A DNA stretch of 64,000 nt from Bog-473 sp963764305 (GCA_963764305.1 CAVXSD010000001.1:124001-188000); one strand, 5' to 3'; shown: positions 19,592 to 27,862, counted from the stretch's first letter. Numbers and translations: made by a program. The notes: generated from the sequence alone by a model not told the origin.

Positions 19592-20110
19592 TCAAGCGTC
19601 ACGGACGCCGTGGAGCTCCACCCGCACGCTGATCTCGGGATAGACGCGGACCATCAACATGCTCGGAGGCTTCATGCCGAATTCGCGAATGTCGAACACG
19701 TCCTCTCCCGTCAACGCGATGCCGTCCTCGTGCGCGACGATCTGCATGCCGTGCGAGAACGTCCGCGTCTTGCCGTGAAAGGAGATCTCGCCGGTGACCT
19801 CGTAGTCGGGGTGGGAACCGCCCAGGACGATATCGGTGACCCGGCCGGTGATGGTTGGGTAGCGCCGTGCATCCATGCGCCGACGCAGCTCGCGGTCGTA
19901 GAGCTGGTTGCCCGACGTGAGCCGTTCCACCGCCAGCTCGAGCTCACCGGACACAGGATGCTCCAGGTCGAGCGATCCGTCGGTGCGACGAGCCGCCTCG
20001 AACCAGCCGGTGATGCCGCGCGTCTCCGTGTTGATCGGGTGGAGGCTGGAGCGTCCACTGATCCAGACGCAGGAGCGGACCGAGTCGAGTGTGTAGCGAA
20101 TGAGCGCCAT
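19592..20110 (-). CDS. YceI-like domain protein
   Basis: A 172-residue protein from ATG 20110 (MALIRYTLDSVRSCVWISG), 15 codons inside the longest frame; this start puts the YceI domain at residue 1. The family is a beta-barrel lipocalin-like fold binding isoprenoid or amphiphilic ligands. Visible family features are the opening YTLD-S-x-V-x-I-x-x-RSSLHP, the middle RYPTITGRVTDI and the end TGEDVFDIREFGMKPP. No signal peptide, so it is probably cytoplasmic, unlike the periplasmic E. coli YceI. The gene is divergent from a CMD-family gene 79 bases away and precedes catalase on its strand, which hints at oxidative stress, an inference. Confidence 0.8.
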   Translation of the reverse strand: MALIRYTLDSVRSCVWISGRSSLHPINTETRGITGWFEAARRTDGSLDLEHPVSGELELAVERLTSGNQLYDRELRRRMDARRYPTITGRVTDIVLGGSHPDYEVTGEISFHGKTRTFSHGMQIVAHEDGIALTGEDVFDIREFGMKPPSMLMVRVYPEISVRVELHGVRDA

Positions 20111-20177
20111 CCTGAATTCCGTTCCCCGGGAGCGTCGTCCACCCGGATCCACCGCACGCGGATCCCGAATACTGGCA

Positions 20178-20189
20178 TAAAGTCATCGC
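20178..20189 (+). promoter_or_regulatory. Leaderless-type -10 element for the CMD gene
   Basis: TAAAGT at 20178-20183 is followed by six bases and then the ATG at 20190. This spacing is that of actinobacterial leaderless mRNAs. No good -35 is visible and no ribosome binding site precedes the ATG. Confidence 0.45.
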
Positions 20190-20669
20190 ATGGCCCGATT
20201 GGACATCCCTGCTGGCGAGGGCGGTGACGCGGTGCAGATCTGGTCCCTGCAGCCCGAGCTCGGGGCGGCGGCAACCCGTTTCGTGAGTGCGGCCTACAAC
20301 AAGAGCATTCTCCCGACACGCGTGCGGGAAGCGGCACGGATGCGGATCGCCCAACTGAACGAGTGCACCGTGTGCCTCGCCTTCCGAGCGGACACAGTCA
20401 AGGCACAGGGCCTCGACGAAGGTTTCTACAATGCGGTGGGGTCGCCCGATGACGGTTCGCTCACCGAGCAGGAGCGCCTCGCCGTGGAGTACGCCGAGCG
20501 TTTCGCTATCCATCACACCAGCATCGACGACCAGTTCATGGCGCGGCTGCGGGAGTGCTTCACCGATCCCGAGATCCTCGACCTGACCATCTGCCTCTCG
20601 GCCTTCCTCGGGTTGGGGCGGACGCTCCGGGCGCTGGGGATCACGGAGACGTCGCTGACCGACTTCTAG
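20190..20669 (+). CDS. Carboxymuconolactone decarboxylase/AhpD-like protein
   Basis: A 159-residue all-helical protein of the CMD family. The redox-type motif is NECTVCLAFR: Cys-Thr-Val-Cys is present, with the family's glutamate upstream in VREAARMRIAQL, but the histidine usually found four residues after the second Cys is Arg here. AhpD members use the Cys pair and that His as peroxidase-reducing thiols; loss of the His leaves peroxidase activity uncertain. The end ICLSAFLGLGRTLRALGI is typical. It converges with and overlaps the crotonase gene by four bases and is divergent from yceI. Confidence 0.8.
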   Translation: MARLDIPAGEGGDAVQIWSLQPELGAAATRFVSAAYNKSILPTRVREAARMRIAQLNECTVCLAFRADTVKAQGLDEGFYNAVGSPDDGSLTEQERLAVEYAERFAIHHTSIDDQFMARLRECFTDPEILDLTICLSAFLGLGRTLRALGITETSLTDF

Positions 20670-21508
20670 CCGGAGCCGCCCCCCGCGGGGTCGAAGGCCG
20701 CGTCCCGGTCCTTGACCGCCTGGCGGAGACCGACCTCGGCGATCTGCTTCGAGAAGGCCTTCGCTTCCGGGGCGCGGTGGCCGATGGCGTCGTTGAGCGC
20801 GGCGAATCGCTGCAATTGCGAGCGCCCCATCAGCTCGACGCCCATGTTCACCACCCGCTTGTTCGCCACCAGCAGATCGCGGCCGATCAAGGCCATCCGC
20901 CCGGCCAGCTCGAGCACCACGTCGTCGAGCGCATCGGCCGGCGCGCTGGCGACGACGAGGCCGATGTCCCGGGCGGCGGCGCCGGAGACCGTGTCGCCGG
21001 TCAGGACGAGGCGCTTCGTCCATTGGGGGCCCAGGTGGTACAGCCACATGTTCGTGGGAGGCACGCCCATGGAACGTACCGGCGGGAACCCGATGTTGGC
21101 GTCGTCAGCGGCCACGACCAGATCGCAGTGCAGGGCGAGATCGGTCCCGCCCGCCAGGCAGTTCCCCTGGACCTGGGCGATCACGGGGAGCGCGCAATTC
21201 CAGATCCGCGCCCACCCGTCCCCCAGGGCGAGCATGGCCGATACGTCGCCCTCCATCGCCGCATGCTGCGGGAAGTCGCCGGGGTCCGTGTCCTCTGCGA
21301 TGTAGCCGTAGCCCGATGAGAACGATCGCCCTGTGCTCCGGATGATGATGACGCTCGCTCCGGCATCGCCCTCCGCGTCCTGGACCGCCCGCAGGAGCTC
21401 GCGGATGCAGCGGGGCGTCAGAGGATTGTGGTGGTGCGGCCGGTTGAGTGTCAGGCGCCGCACGCGTCCCAACTCCTCGACCGTCAACGTCGTGAACTCT
21501 GCCGTCAC
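20666..21508 (-). CDS. Enoyl-CoA hydratase/isomerase (crotonase) family protein lacking the catalytic glutamates
   Basis: A 280-residue crotonase. The start GTG at 21508 overlaps the stop of the acyl-CoA ligase (GTGA). The oxyanion-hole regions are visible: FSSGYGYIAEDT and VQGNCLAGGTDLALHCD. In classical hydratase the two acid-base glutamates sit in G-G-x-x-E-L and Q-P-E; here those places read GGTDLA (Asp) and GFPPVRSMG (no acid). The fold and CoA pocket are therefore kept, but hydration of enoyl-CoA by the standard mechanism is unlikely; an isomerase or hydrolase role is possible. Last gene of the operon with the ligase and the phosphotriesterase-like hydrolase. Confidence 0.85.
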   Translation of the reverse strand: MTAEFTTLTVEELGRVRRLTLNRPHHHNPLTPRCIRELLRAVQDAEGDAGASVIIIRSTGRSFSSGYGYIAEDTDPGDFPQHAAMEGDVSAMLALGDGWARIWNCALPVIAQVQGNCLAGGTDLALHCDLVVAADDANIGFPPVRSMGVPPTNMWLYHLGPQWTKRLVLTGDTVSGAAARDIGLVVASAPADALDDVVLELAGRMALIGRDLLVANKRVVNMGVELMGRSQLQRFAALNDAIGHRAPEAKAFSKQIAEVGLRQAVKDRDAAFDPAGGGSG

Positions 21509-22989
21509 TCCGGTTCGACTCCAAACTCGAGGCGGGACTTGATGACCTTGCCGCTCTCGTTGCGCGGGAGCTCGTCCATCACGGTAATCCGGCGAGGCAC
21601 CTTGTAGTCGGCTAACCGCTCCAGGAGGAAGGCGCGCAGCGCCGCGGTGGATGCGGGATGGCGGAGCACGACCCAGGCGGCCACATCCTCGCCCAGGACC
21701 GGGTGCTCGACGCCCGCCACCGCAGCCTCGGCCACTGCCGGGTGCTCGAACAGGGCGGCTTCCACCTCGCCGGGCACCACGTTGTGGCCGCCCCGGATGA
21801 TGATCTCCTTCTCCCGACCGACGATCCACAGGTGCCCGTCGCCGTCCAGGTAGCCGAGGTCCCCGGTCTGGAGCCAGCCGCCGACCCAGGTCTCCACGGC
21901 GCTCTCCCCGTCGCCGAGGTAGTCGCGGGCACGCCGGGTCCCGCCGAGAACGACCTGCCCGATGTCGCCCGTTGTCCGGGTCCCTCCCTCCGGTCCGACG
22001 ATGCGAACTTCGACTCCGGGCAGCGGGAGCCCCACCGATCCCAGGTGCCGCCCGCGGTCGCCCATTGGCATGGCGGTCGCCGCGCCGAACTCGGTCATCC
22101 CGTAGCCGCAGAGGACCTCCGCCGACGGCAGCGCCGCCCCGAAGCGGCGCAGGGTGGCCGCGGCAATCGGTGCGCTGCCCACGTTGACGACGGCCAGGCT
22201 GGACAGATCGGCCGACTCGAAGTTTGGCGCGCCGACAATGAGCTCCACCATGGCGGGGACGAGGAAGGCGGCCACCGGACGCTCGCGCTCCACGGCGGCG
22301 ATCCAGACGTTCGGTTCGAAGCGGGGGAGGAACCACCCGCTCAATCCGCCCCGGAGCGGCCCCGAGATGAGGAGCGACCCGCTGGTCGTGGCGAACGGCG
22401 AGGAAGAGAGGAATCCGAGGCCCAGCCAGGCCGATGGCACCCGTTCGGTCGTGGAGAGTCCGCTGTGTCGGACGGTGACGCCCTTGGGGCGTCCGGTCGT
22501 CCCCGAGGTGTACATGATGTCGGCCACGTCGTCCGGCCCGGACATGGCCTCCAGGTCACGATCATCCGATGTGAGGAGATCGGCCCAGCGCGCCACACCG
22601 CCGGCCCCGGTGCAGACCACTGTCTCGGCCGCGGCGCGGACCGGGTCTGTGACCTCGCTGCACAGCACGACGGACGCCCCTGCGTCCTTCAGGATCCGGC
22701 CCAGCTCGACTGGTCCCAGTCGGGAGAGGAGGGGGACGGCGATCGCGCCGGCCTTGTGGATCGCGAGGTAGGACACCAGCCACTCGAGCGGCTCGTCGTT
22801 GCCGATCAGTAGCCCGACTCGGTCGCCGCGCTGGAGCCCCTGGTCTTGCAGGCCGCGGGCGAAACGGTTGGAGCGCCGGTGCCACGCATCCAGCGTGAGC
22901 TCGGCACCGTCGGCCAGGTTCCGCCACGCCACGGCGTCGGGGAACGCCTCGGCGAGCTGGGCGATCAGCTGTGGCTGGAGGAGGGTCAT
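21505..22989 (-). CDS. Acyl-CoA synthetase (AMP-forming), FadD-like
   Basis: A 494-residue ANL-superfamily ligase that activates a carboxylic acid with ATP and CoA. The P-loop DIMYTSGTTGRPKGVTV lies at residues 157-173, the adenine-binding CGYGMTEFGAA near 300, the hinge WLQTGDLGYLDGDGHLWIVG near 380, then REKEIIIRGGHNVVP. The catalytic lysine is in NESGKVIKSRLEF at the C-terminus. The substrate pocket is not readable; the neighbours suggest a medium to long acyl or aromatic/steroid acid. It begins 22 bases after the hydrolase gene and is coupled to the crotonase downstream. Confidence 0.9.
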   Translation of the reverse strand: MTLLQPQLIAQLAEAFPDAVAWRNLADGAELTLDAWHRRSNRFARGLQDQGLQRGDRVGLLIGNDEPLEWLVSYLAIHKAGAIAVPLLSRLGPVELGRILKDAGASVVLCSEVTDPVRAAAETVVCTGAGGVARWADLLTSDDRDLEAMSGPDDVADIMYTSGTTGRPKGVTVRHSGLSTTERVPSAWLGLGFLSSSPFATTSGSLLISGPLRGGLSGWFLPRFEPNVWIAAVERERPVAAFLVPAMVELIVGAPNFESADLSSLAVVNVGSAPIAAATLRRFGAALPSAEVLCGYGMTEFGAATAMPMGDRGRHLGSVGLPLPGVEVRIVGPEGGTRTTGDIGQVVLGGTRRARDYLGDGESAVETWVGGWLQTGDLGYLDGDGHLWIVGREKEIIIRGGHNVVPGEVEAALFEHPAVAEAAVAGVEHPVLGEDVAAWVVLRHPASTAALRAFLLERLADYKVPRRITVMDELPRNESGKVIKSRLEFGVEPE

Positions 22990-23011
22990 GCCCGGGCACC
23001 CCGTCGGCGCA

Positions 23012-23983
23012 TCAGTACGGCGCCCCGCCCTCGAGGATGGTGCGCGGGTTGTCCACGAGCATGGTGGCGATGTCGGCGTCGCTGATGCCGCGGTCCCGCA
23101 TCACCGGGAGCACCTCATCGGAGATGTAGGTCCAGCGCCAGTCGTTCGACGCGTCCATCACGTCCCGCGGAAACCAGTCGACGAAACACATGGCATCGTG
23201 TGAGAGGACGATCCGCTCGGCGTAGCCCCGCGCGCAGAGGCGAGCCACCGCGTCGACGTGTGCTTCGAGGGTGATGCCCGGGAGGCCGAAATGGTCGAAG
23301 CCGAGGTACGAGCCGTTGTCGATCAGGCTGAGGTGGTAGTCCGTGTTGACGGTGCCCCCGCTGTGGCCGATGACCACCCGGGTCAGGTCGACGCCCTCCT
23401 CCTTGAAGATGCGCTGCTGCTCGAGTCCCCAGGGTTCCGGCGGTGTCGGGGTGTGCGTGGTGATGGGCACGCCCGTTGCCCGATGCGCCAGAGCCACGGC
23501 GCGCAGCACACGCTCCACGCCCGGAGTGATCCCCGGACGGTCAGAGGCGCACTTGAGGATGCCGGCCCGCACGCCCGTCTCCCCGATGCCCTCGCTGATC
23601 TCGCGCACGAAGATGCCCACCATCGGTTCGGGCCCCCCGAGAATGGTTCCCGGTCCCCGGAAATGGAAGTACATCGGGACCTCGTTGTACGTGTACACGC
23701 CGGTCGCCACGACGACGTTGATCTCCGCGACCTGCGCGGCGATCGCCGCCACCCGCGGGATGTACCGCCCGAGTCCGACGACGGTGAGGTCGACCAGCGT
23801 GTCGATGCCGTGCGCCTTCAGCTCGCGCAGCTTGGTCACGGCACGCGCCTGCTCGGCCGCCTCGTCCCATTCCGCCGCCGTCTTCTCAATCTCGGGGCTC
23901 AGCACGAAGATGTGCTCGTGCATGAGGGTGCGTCCGAGGCGCCCCCCGTCGACCGGTCCCCGCACGGTGTTGACCTGGGCCAT
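23012..23983 (-). CDS. Phosphotriesterase-family metal-dependent hydrolase
   Basis: A 323-residue TIM-barrel amidohydrolase. Metal ligands are visible in order: MHEHIF (His22, His24) on strand 1, the carbamylated lysine in GILKCASD, THTPT, VVIGHSGG, and the final aspartate LSHDAMC. All six residues of the binuclear site are present. Such proteins hydrolyse lactones or organophosphate esters; the lactonase-type role is more likely in a catabolic operon. A strong ribosome site AAGGGGACGAG precedes the ATG at 23983. First gene of a three-gene operon with the acyl-CoA ligase and the crotonase. Confidence 0.9.
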   Translation of the reverse strand: MAQVNTVRGPVDGGRLGRTLMHEHIFVLSPEIEKTAAEWDEAAEQARAVTKLRELKAHGIDTLVDLTVVGLGRYIPRVAAIAAQVAEINVVVATGVYTYNEVPMYFHFRGPGTILGGPEPMVGIFVREISEGIGETGVRAGILKCASDRPGITPGVERVLRAVALAHRATGVPITTHTPTPPEPWGLEQQRIFKEEGVDLTRVVIGHSGGTVNTDYHLSLIDNGSYLGFDHFGLPGITLEAHVDAVARLCARGYAERIVLSHDAMCFVDWFPRDVMDASNDWRWTYISDEVLPVMRDRGISDADIATMLVDNPRTILEGGAPY

Positions 23984-24158
23984 CTCGTCCCCTTGTCTGC
24001 TTCCCGCTGGGCGGGCGCGGGAGATCGTAGCGGGACATGGCGATTACCGACGGGGGACTTGGGGCAGAATGTCACAGCAGAACCACAGCGGGTCCTGCGT
24101 CCGTGTCGATTTGAGCATGTTGGGATAAGGGGCGTCCCCGACCGAGGAACTCCACCAC

Positions 24159-24512
24159 ATGACCGTTTCAGGCCAGCCGAGCACACCCGCAGAGAGGGAG
24201 AGGGCCAGGGTCCGGCTGCGCGCGCTGACCAGGGGGGCCATCGTCGCCGCCACCGGGGCCACAGTGGCCATCGGGGTCGTCGTGGCCCACGACCGACCCG
24301 GCGCAGGTGCGGCCCGGACGAAGGCAACGTCCGATGCAGGCTCCTCGTCCTCCATTTCGAGCAACAGCAACTCCGACTTGGGCACCAGCGGCAATACCGG
24401 CAACACCGGCAATACCGGCACCAGCGGCAATACCGGCAATACCGGGGCCTCCTCGGGCCCGACGGCGAGCTCCAAATCGCCCACCGTGACGTCGGGAGGA
24501 ACGTCGCGATGA
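24159..24512 (+). CDS. Small membrane-anchored protein with Gly-Asn-Thr repeats
   Basis: A 117-residue protein. A basic N-terminus (AERERARVRLRALTRG) leads to one membrane helix GAIVAATGATVAIGVVVAHD (about 26-45), then an extracytoplasmic tail rich in Ser, Gly, Asn and Thr, with about seven G-N-T/G-T-S tripeptide units at 75-97 and no further globular domain. No FMN-bind domain and no cysteine. Stop and the next start overlap (ATGA), so it is translated with the ApbE gene. Its place at the head of a flavin electron-transfer operon suggests an anchor or flavin-accepting partner, but no flavinylation motif (S/T-G-A-T) is clear. Function unknown. Confidence 0.65.
   Translation: MTVSGQPSTPAERERARVRLRALTRGAIVAATGATVAIGVVVAHDRPGAGAARTKATSDAGSSSSISSNSNSDLGTSGNTGNTGNTGTSGNTGNTGASSGPTASSKSPTVTSGGTSR
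24384..24446 (+). repeat. Tandem 9-base repeat inside the anchored protein gene
   Basis: Seven imperfect copies of GGCAATACC/GGCACCAGC in frame, coding Gly-Asn-Thr or Gly-Thr-Ser. Such repeats change copy number by slippage, so length may vary among strains. Confidence 0.8.
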
Positions 24513-25459
24513 CGCCGGCGACCGATCTCATGGAGCCAGTGCTGACGACGCGCTCCTTCCGGGCCATCGGCACCACCGCCACGGTCGTCGTACAGGATCC
24601 AGGTGCAGCCGACGAGGCCGAGCAGTTGCTCGGCCGCGAGCTCGCCGCCCTGGATCTCGCCTGCAGCCGGTTCCGCCCGGACTCGGAGCTCCAGTCCGTG
24701 CACGCCAACGCGGGGCGTGCCGTCACCGTGAGCGGGTTGCTCTTCGAAGCGCTCTCGGTCGCGTGTGAGACAGCCGAGCGGACGGGTGGCGCCGTCGATC
24801 CCACCATCGGCAACGCCATCGCCGCGCTCGGCTACGACGCCGACCTGGCCGAGGTGCAGTCCCGTCCGCCCACCCCTCCGCAGGCGCTGGGTCCGGTGGC
24901 CGGCTACGAGCACGTGCAGCTCAATCAGCGCCATCGCACCGTCCGCATCCCGCGTGGCGTGCGGCTCGACCTCGGCTCGTCCGCGAAGGCCTTGGGCGCC
25001 GACCGGGGCGCCGCCCTCATCGCGGCGCGGATCGGCACCGGGACCCTCGTGAGCCTCGGTGGCGACGTCGCGGTCGCTGGCCCACCCCCGGCCGGCGGCT
25101 GGGCGATCGGCATCGCCAGGGAGTCGTCGACGCCGGCCGAGGGCGTCGACCAGGTGGTGGCCATCGCGCAGGGAGGCCTGGCCAGCTCCGCCACCTCGGT
25201 CCGGAGCTGGCGGGCCGGCGAGCGTGACGTCCACCACATCGTGGATCCGCGGACCGGGGACTGCGTCGAGCCCTACTGGGCGCTTGTCTCGGCCACCGGC
25301 TCCAGCTGTGTCGAGGCCAATCTCGTGACGACCGCCTCCCTCGTGTGGGGCGAGCGAGCCCCGGACCAGCTGGCTCGCTTCGGGCAATCAGTTCGGCTCG
25401 TGCGCGCCGACGGCAAGGTCTTCTGCCTGAACGGGTGGCCAGAGGAGCAGCCGGCGTGA
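24509..25459 (+). CDS. apbE: ApbE-family FAD:protein FMN transferase
   Basis: A 316-residue enzyme that attaches FMN from FAD to threonine or serine of partner proteins. Start ATG 24509 overlaps the upstream stop. Family motifs are visible in order: FRAIGTTATVVV, ACSRFRPDSELQSV, AVDPTIGNAIAALGYD, LDLGSSAKALGADRGAA (Gly-rich FAD loop), TLVSLGGDVAVAG (GGD) and HHIVDPRTGDCVEP (metal/FAD-binding D-P-x-TG). No lipoprotein signal, unlike many Gram-negative ApbE proteins, so it probably works inside the cell or before export. Its target is not encoded in the visible operon in the usual FMN-bind form. It overlaps the heme-protein gene downstream by four bases. Confidence 0.9.
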   Translation: MTPATDLMEPVLTTRSFRAIGTTATVVVQDPGAADEAEQLLGRELAALDLACSRFRPDSELQSVHANAGRAVTVSGLLFEALSVACETAERTGGAVDPTIGNAIAALGYDADLAEVQSRPPTPPQALGPVAGYEHVQLNQRHRTVRIPRGVRLDLGSSAKALGADRGAALIAARIGTGTLVSLGGDVAVAGPPPAGGWAIGIARESSTPAEGVDQVVAIAQGGLASSATSVRSWRAGERDVHHIVDPRTGDCVEPYWALVSATGSSCVEANLVTTASLVWGERAPDQLARFGQSVRLVRADGKVFCLNGWPEEQPA

Positions 25460-26079
25460 GCTCGACCTCGATCTGGTACGCGACGCGGGCCAGCGGCATC
25501 ATGGCGCTGATCCTTCTGACGATGACCATGGTGCTCGGCGTGACCACGACGACGCGAGCCCGCGCCCGGAACTGGCCGGGTTTTGCCCAGCAGGAGATGC
25601 ACCGGCGGATCTCCTTGATCGCCGTGGTGTTCCTCGGCATCCACGTCCTGACGAGCGTGCTCGATACCTTCGTCAGCATCAGCTGGGCGGCGATCGTTAT
25701 CCCGTTCACGTCGAGCTACGGGCGGTTCTGGGTCGGCGTGGGTGCGATCTCGCTCGACCTCATGATCGCCGTGTTCGTGACCAGCCTCCTGCGGGCCCGG
25801 ATGCGGCCGGGCACCTGGCGAGCCGTCCACTGGTTGGCCTACCTCAGCTGGCCCATCGCGCTCGCCCACACCTTCGGGATGGGCACCGACTCCCGCGAGG
25901 GTTGGGTCATCGTGGTGGGCGTGGTGTGCGTCGCGTCCGTGGGTCTCGCCCTGGCCTGGCGGCTCCGCGAGGTCTCTCGCCAGGCTTCGGCGAGGACGGC
26001 CCACGCGTCGGTGCCGGGCGTCCCGCCGAAGCACTTGGTGCTCACGACGCCGCGGAAGTCCGGGAGCCGTCGTGCCTAG
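25456..26079 (+). CDS. Ferric-reductase-like transmembrane di-heme protein
   Basis: A 207-residue membrane protein. GTG 25456 overlaps the ApbE stop. Five or six hydrophobic helices are visible. Two histidine pairs with similar spacing, His49/His63 (QEMHRRISLIAVVFLGIHVL) and His125/His138 (VHWLAYLSWPIALAHTF), fit the two b-heme sites of the YedZ/ferric-reductase fold, one near each face of the membrane. The C-terminal tail is basic and cytoplasmic. It would move electrons across the membrane from the NuoF-like/ferredoxin module to an outside acceptor, or back. The direction is inferred, not shown. Confidence 0.85.
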   Translation: MSSTSIWYATRASGIMALILLTMTMVLGVTTTTRARARNWPGFAQQEMHRRISLIAVVFLGIHVLTSVLDTFVSISWAAIVIPFTSSYGRFWVGVGAISLDLMIAVFVTSLLRARMRPGTWRAVHWLAYLSWPIALAHTFGMGTDSREGWVIVVGVVCVASVGLALAWRLREVSRQASARTAHASVPGVPPKHLVLTTPRKSGSRRA

Positions 26080-27361
26080 CGCCAGCGAGACCATCCCGAC
26101 CACGGGCCGCTACCGGCTGCTCGGCCACCCGACCGATCTGGCCGGCCACGTCGCCTCCCTGGGTCCCGTCCCGCTACCTACACACGGCACCCGCGGATGG
26201 CGCGACGCGTTCGTGTCGATGCTCGAGGCCTCCGGCCTGGCTGGCCGGGGCGGCGCAGGCTTCCCGGCCGCCATCAAGCTCGCCGTGGCGCACGCCGGTG
26301 GGGCCGGCGGCACCGTCCTCGTGAACGCCATGGAGGGCGAGCCGGCCAGTGACAAGGACAAGCTCCTCCTCATCCGGTCGCCCCATCTGGTGCTCGACGG
26401 CGCGCAGCTCCTCGCCGCGGCCAGCGGCGCGCAACGGGCGACGGTGTGCGTGCCCGAGGGGCGCGACCAGGTCGCCGCCGCGGTGTCGCGGGCGCTCGCC
26501 GAACGCGCCGCAGCCGGTTGTGCGCCCGTCCCCGAAGCGATGGTGCGGCCACCGGACCGCTTCATCGCCGGTGAGGAGTCGGCCCTGGCGCGCTGGGTCG
26601 AGTCCGGCCAGTCTCTCCCGTCCTTCCGTCCGGACAAGGGCACGGCCTTGCGCATCGGGCGTCGCGGCGCCCTCGTCCACAACGCGGAGACGCTGGCCCA
26701 CGTGGCGATGATCGCCCGCACCGGCCCTGACGCATTCCGGGCCCACGGGCTGGTCGAAGACCCCGGGACCTCGCTCGTCACCATCTCCGGCGCCGTGGAG
26801 CATCCCGGTGTGGTGGAGATCGACCGCGGCGCACCCCTGATCGACGTTGCCAACCGGGCTGTGCCGACCGCCCCGCCCCAGGCGCTTCTCGTCGGTGGCT
26901 ACGGCGGCGCCTGGGTTGCGCCGGCGTACTTCACGACGCCGTACGCCTCGCTGTCGCTCCGGGCCGTTGGTGCCACAGCAGGTGTCGGCATCATCGTGGT
27001 GCTCGGCCCTGACGCCTGCGGGTTGACGGAATCGGCGCGCATCGCCCACTACCTGGCCGGCCAGAGCGCCGGCCAGTGCGGGCCGTGCGTCTACGGGCTT
27101 CCCGCCATCGCCGACGACCTGACCCGCCTGGCCCGGGGCCAGGTGGACCCCGGCCTCCGGGCGCGGCTCGAGCGCCGGCTGCGCGAGGTCGACGGCCGCG
27201 GGGCCTGCCGGCATCCCGATGGCGCGGTGAACCTGGTGCGCAGCGCGCTCGGTGTCTTTGCTGCCGACCTCACTGCGCACGCCAAGGGAGCGCCGTGCCC
27301 GCACTGGAACCGACCGTCGCAGCTCCGGTTCCCGAGCGCGGTCCCGGTGGCGAGACCGTGA
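26072..27361 (+). CDS. NuoF/RnfC-like flavo-iron-sulfur protein with a missing cluster cysteine
   Basis: A 429-residue protein starting with GTG 26072, which overlaps the previous gene by eight bases. The Rossmann-like FMN/NADH domain has the NuoF loop GLAGRGGAGFPAAIKL (about 55-70) and NAMEGEPASDKDK, followed by the SLBB-like VTISGAVEHPGVVEI. The C-terminal cluster domain shows Cys336 and Cys339 (GQCGPCVYG) and Cys379 (GRGACRHP). In NuoF the motif is E-S-C-G-x-C-x-P-C with one more Cys; here the first Cys is Ala, leaving three. A [3Fe-4S] cluster or a substituted ligand is possible. It probably passes electrons from NAD(P)H to the ferredoxin and membrane hemes. Confidence 0.85.
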   Translation: MPSASETIPTTGRYRLLGHPTDLAGHVASLGPVPLPTHGTRGWRDAFVSMLEASGLAGRGGAGFPAAIKLAVAHAGGAGGTVLVNAMEGEPASDKDKLLLIRSPHLVLDGAQLLAAASGAQRATVCVPEGRDQVAAAVSRALAERAAAGCAPVPEAMVRPPDRFIAGEESALARWVESGQSLPSFRPDKGTALRIGRRGALVHNAETLAHVAMIARTGPDAFRAHGLVEDPGTSLVTISGAVEHPGVVEIDRGAPLIDVANRAVPTAPPQALLVGGYGGAWVAPAYFTTPYASLSLRAVGATAGVGIIVVLGPDACGLTESARIAHYLAGQSAGQCGPCVYGLPAIADDLTRLARGQVDPGLRARLERRLREVDGRGACRHPDGAVNLVRSALGVFAADLTAHAKGAPCPHWNRPSQLRFPSAVPVARP

Positions 27362-27567
27362 TCCGCATCCTCATCGACCCGGTCGCCTGTGACGCCTACG
27401 GCTACTGCGCCGAGCTGCTGCCCGAATCCATCACGCTCGACGAGTGGGGCTATCCGATCGTGGACGGCAAACCACTCCCGCCCGAGCTCGTCGATGCGGC
27501 CAGGCGTGCGGCCCGCGACTGTCCTCGGCGTGCCATCACCCTGCGGGAGCGCAAAGGCGGTCACTGA
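27358..27567 (+). CDS. Ferredoxin with three cysteines, [3Fe-4S]-type
   Basis: A 69-residue protein starting at GTG 27358, overlapping the upstream stop (GTGA). The cysteines are Cys11 and Cys17 (ACDAYGYCAEL) and Cys55 (ARDCPRRAI), the C-x5-C...CP pattern of single-cluster actinobacterial ferredoxins, in which the second ligand of a four-cysteine site is replaced (here Tyr14 or Gly15). The sequence SITLDEWGYPIVDGK is usual for this group, often the redox partner of P450s. Here it ends a membrane electron-transfer operon, so its partner is probably the NuoF-like protein. Confidence 0.9.
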   Translation: MIRILIDPVACDAYGYCAELLPESITLDEWGYPIVDGKPLPPELVDAARRAARDCPRRAITLRERKGGH

Positions 27568-27828
27568 GCTCAGGGTCGCGACACGGTCACAATGGCAGGC
27601 GTGCGAGCGGAGCGTCCATGACCCCCCTACGGGCGGGTGCTCCGCCCGGCACCGCGCCCAGTCCCGACAGCTCCACGATGGGGGCGAGGTCGGCTTCCTC
27701 GGCCCGGCGGACCCTCGAGCACCGGGTTCCAGCGACCTGGCCTCGTGCCGGGCGGCGCTGCGCGAGTCGCCGGGACGGGGCGGCCCCATTCTGGTGCTCG
27801 AGTGACGCCGGCGCCAGTGCCCGCGCGC

Positions 27829-27862
27829 TTGCCATCTAGACGTAATCATGTAATCTAGTAAT
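27829..27862 (+). promoter_or_regulatory. Leaderless promoter with overlapping repeats for the RHH-like gene
   Basis: TTGCCA (27829-27834), a 16-base spacer, then TAATCT (27851-27856) and six bases to the ATG at 27863. The spacer carries CTAGA...TCTAG as an inverted pair and GTAATC twice, which could be an operator for the protein encoded downstream. Confidence 0.6.

Noticed and set aside
18441..19643. Long plus-strand reading frame opposite the catalase gene
   Set aside because: It is the antisense shadow of a high-GC gene; composition is Val/Arg/His-rich with no motif, while the minus strand has a perfect catalase.
24159..24512. Repeat protein as the FMN-bind partner of ApbE
   Set aside because: No FMN-bind fold residues and no clear S/T-G-A-T flavinylation site; kept as a question, not a call.
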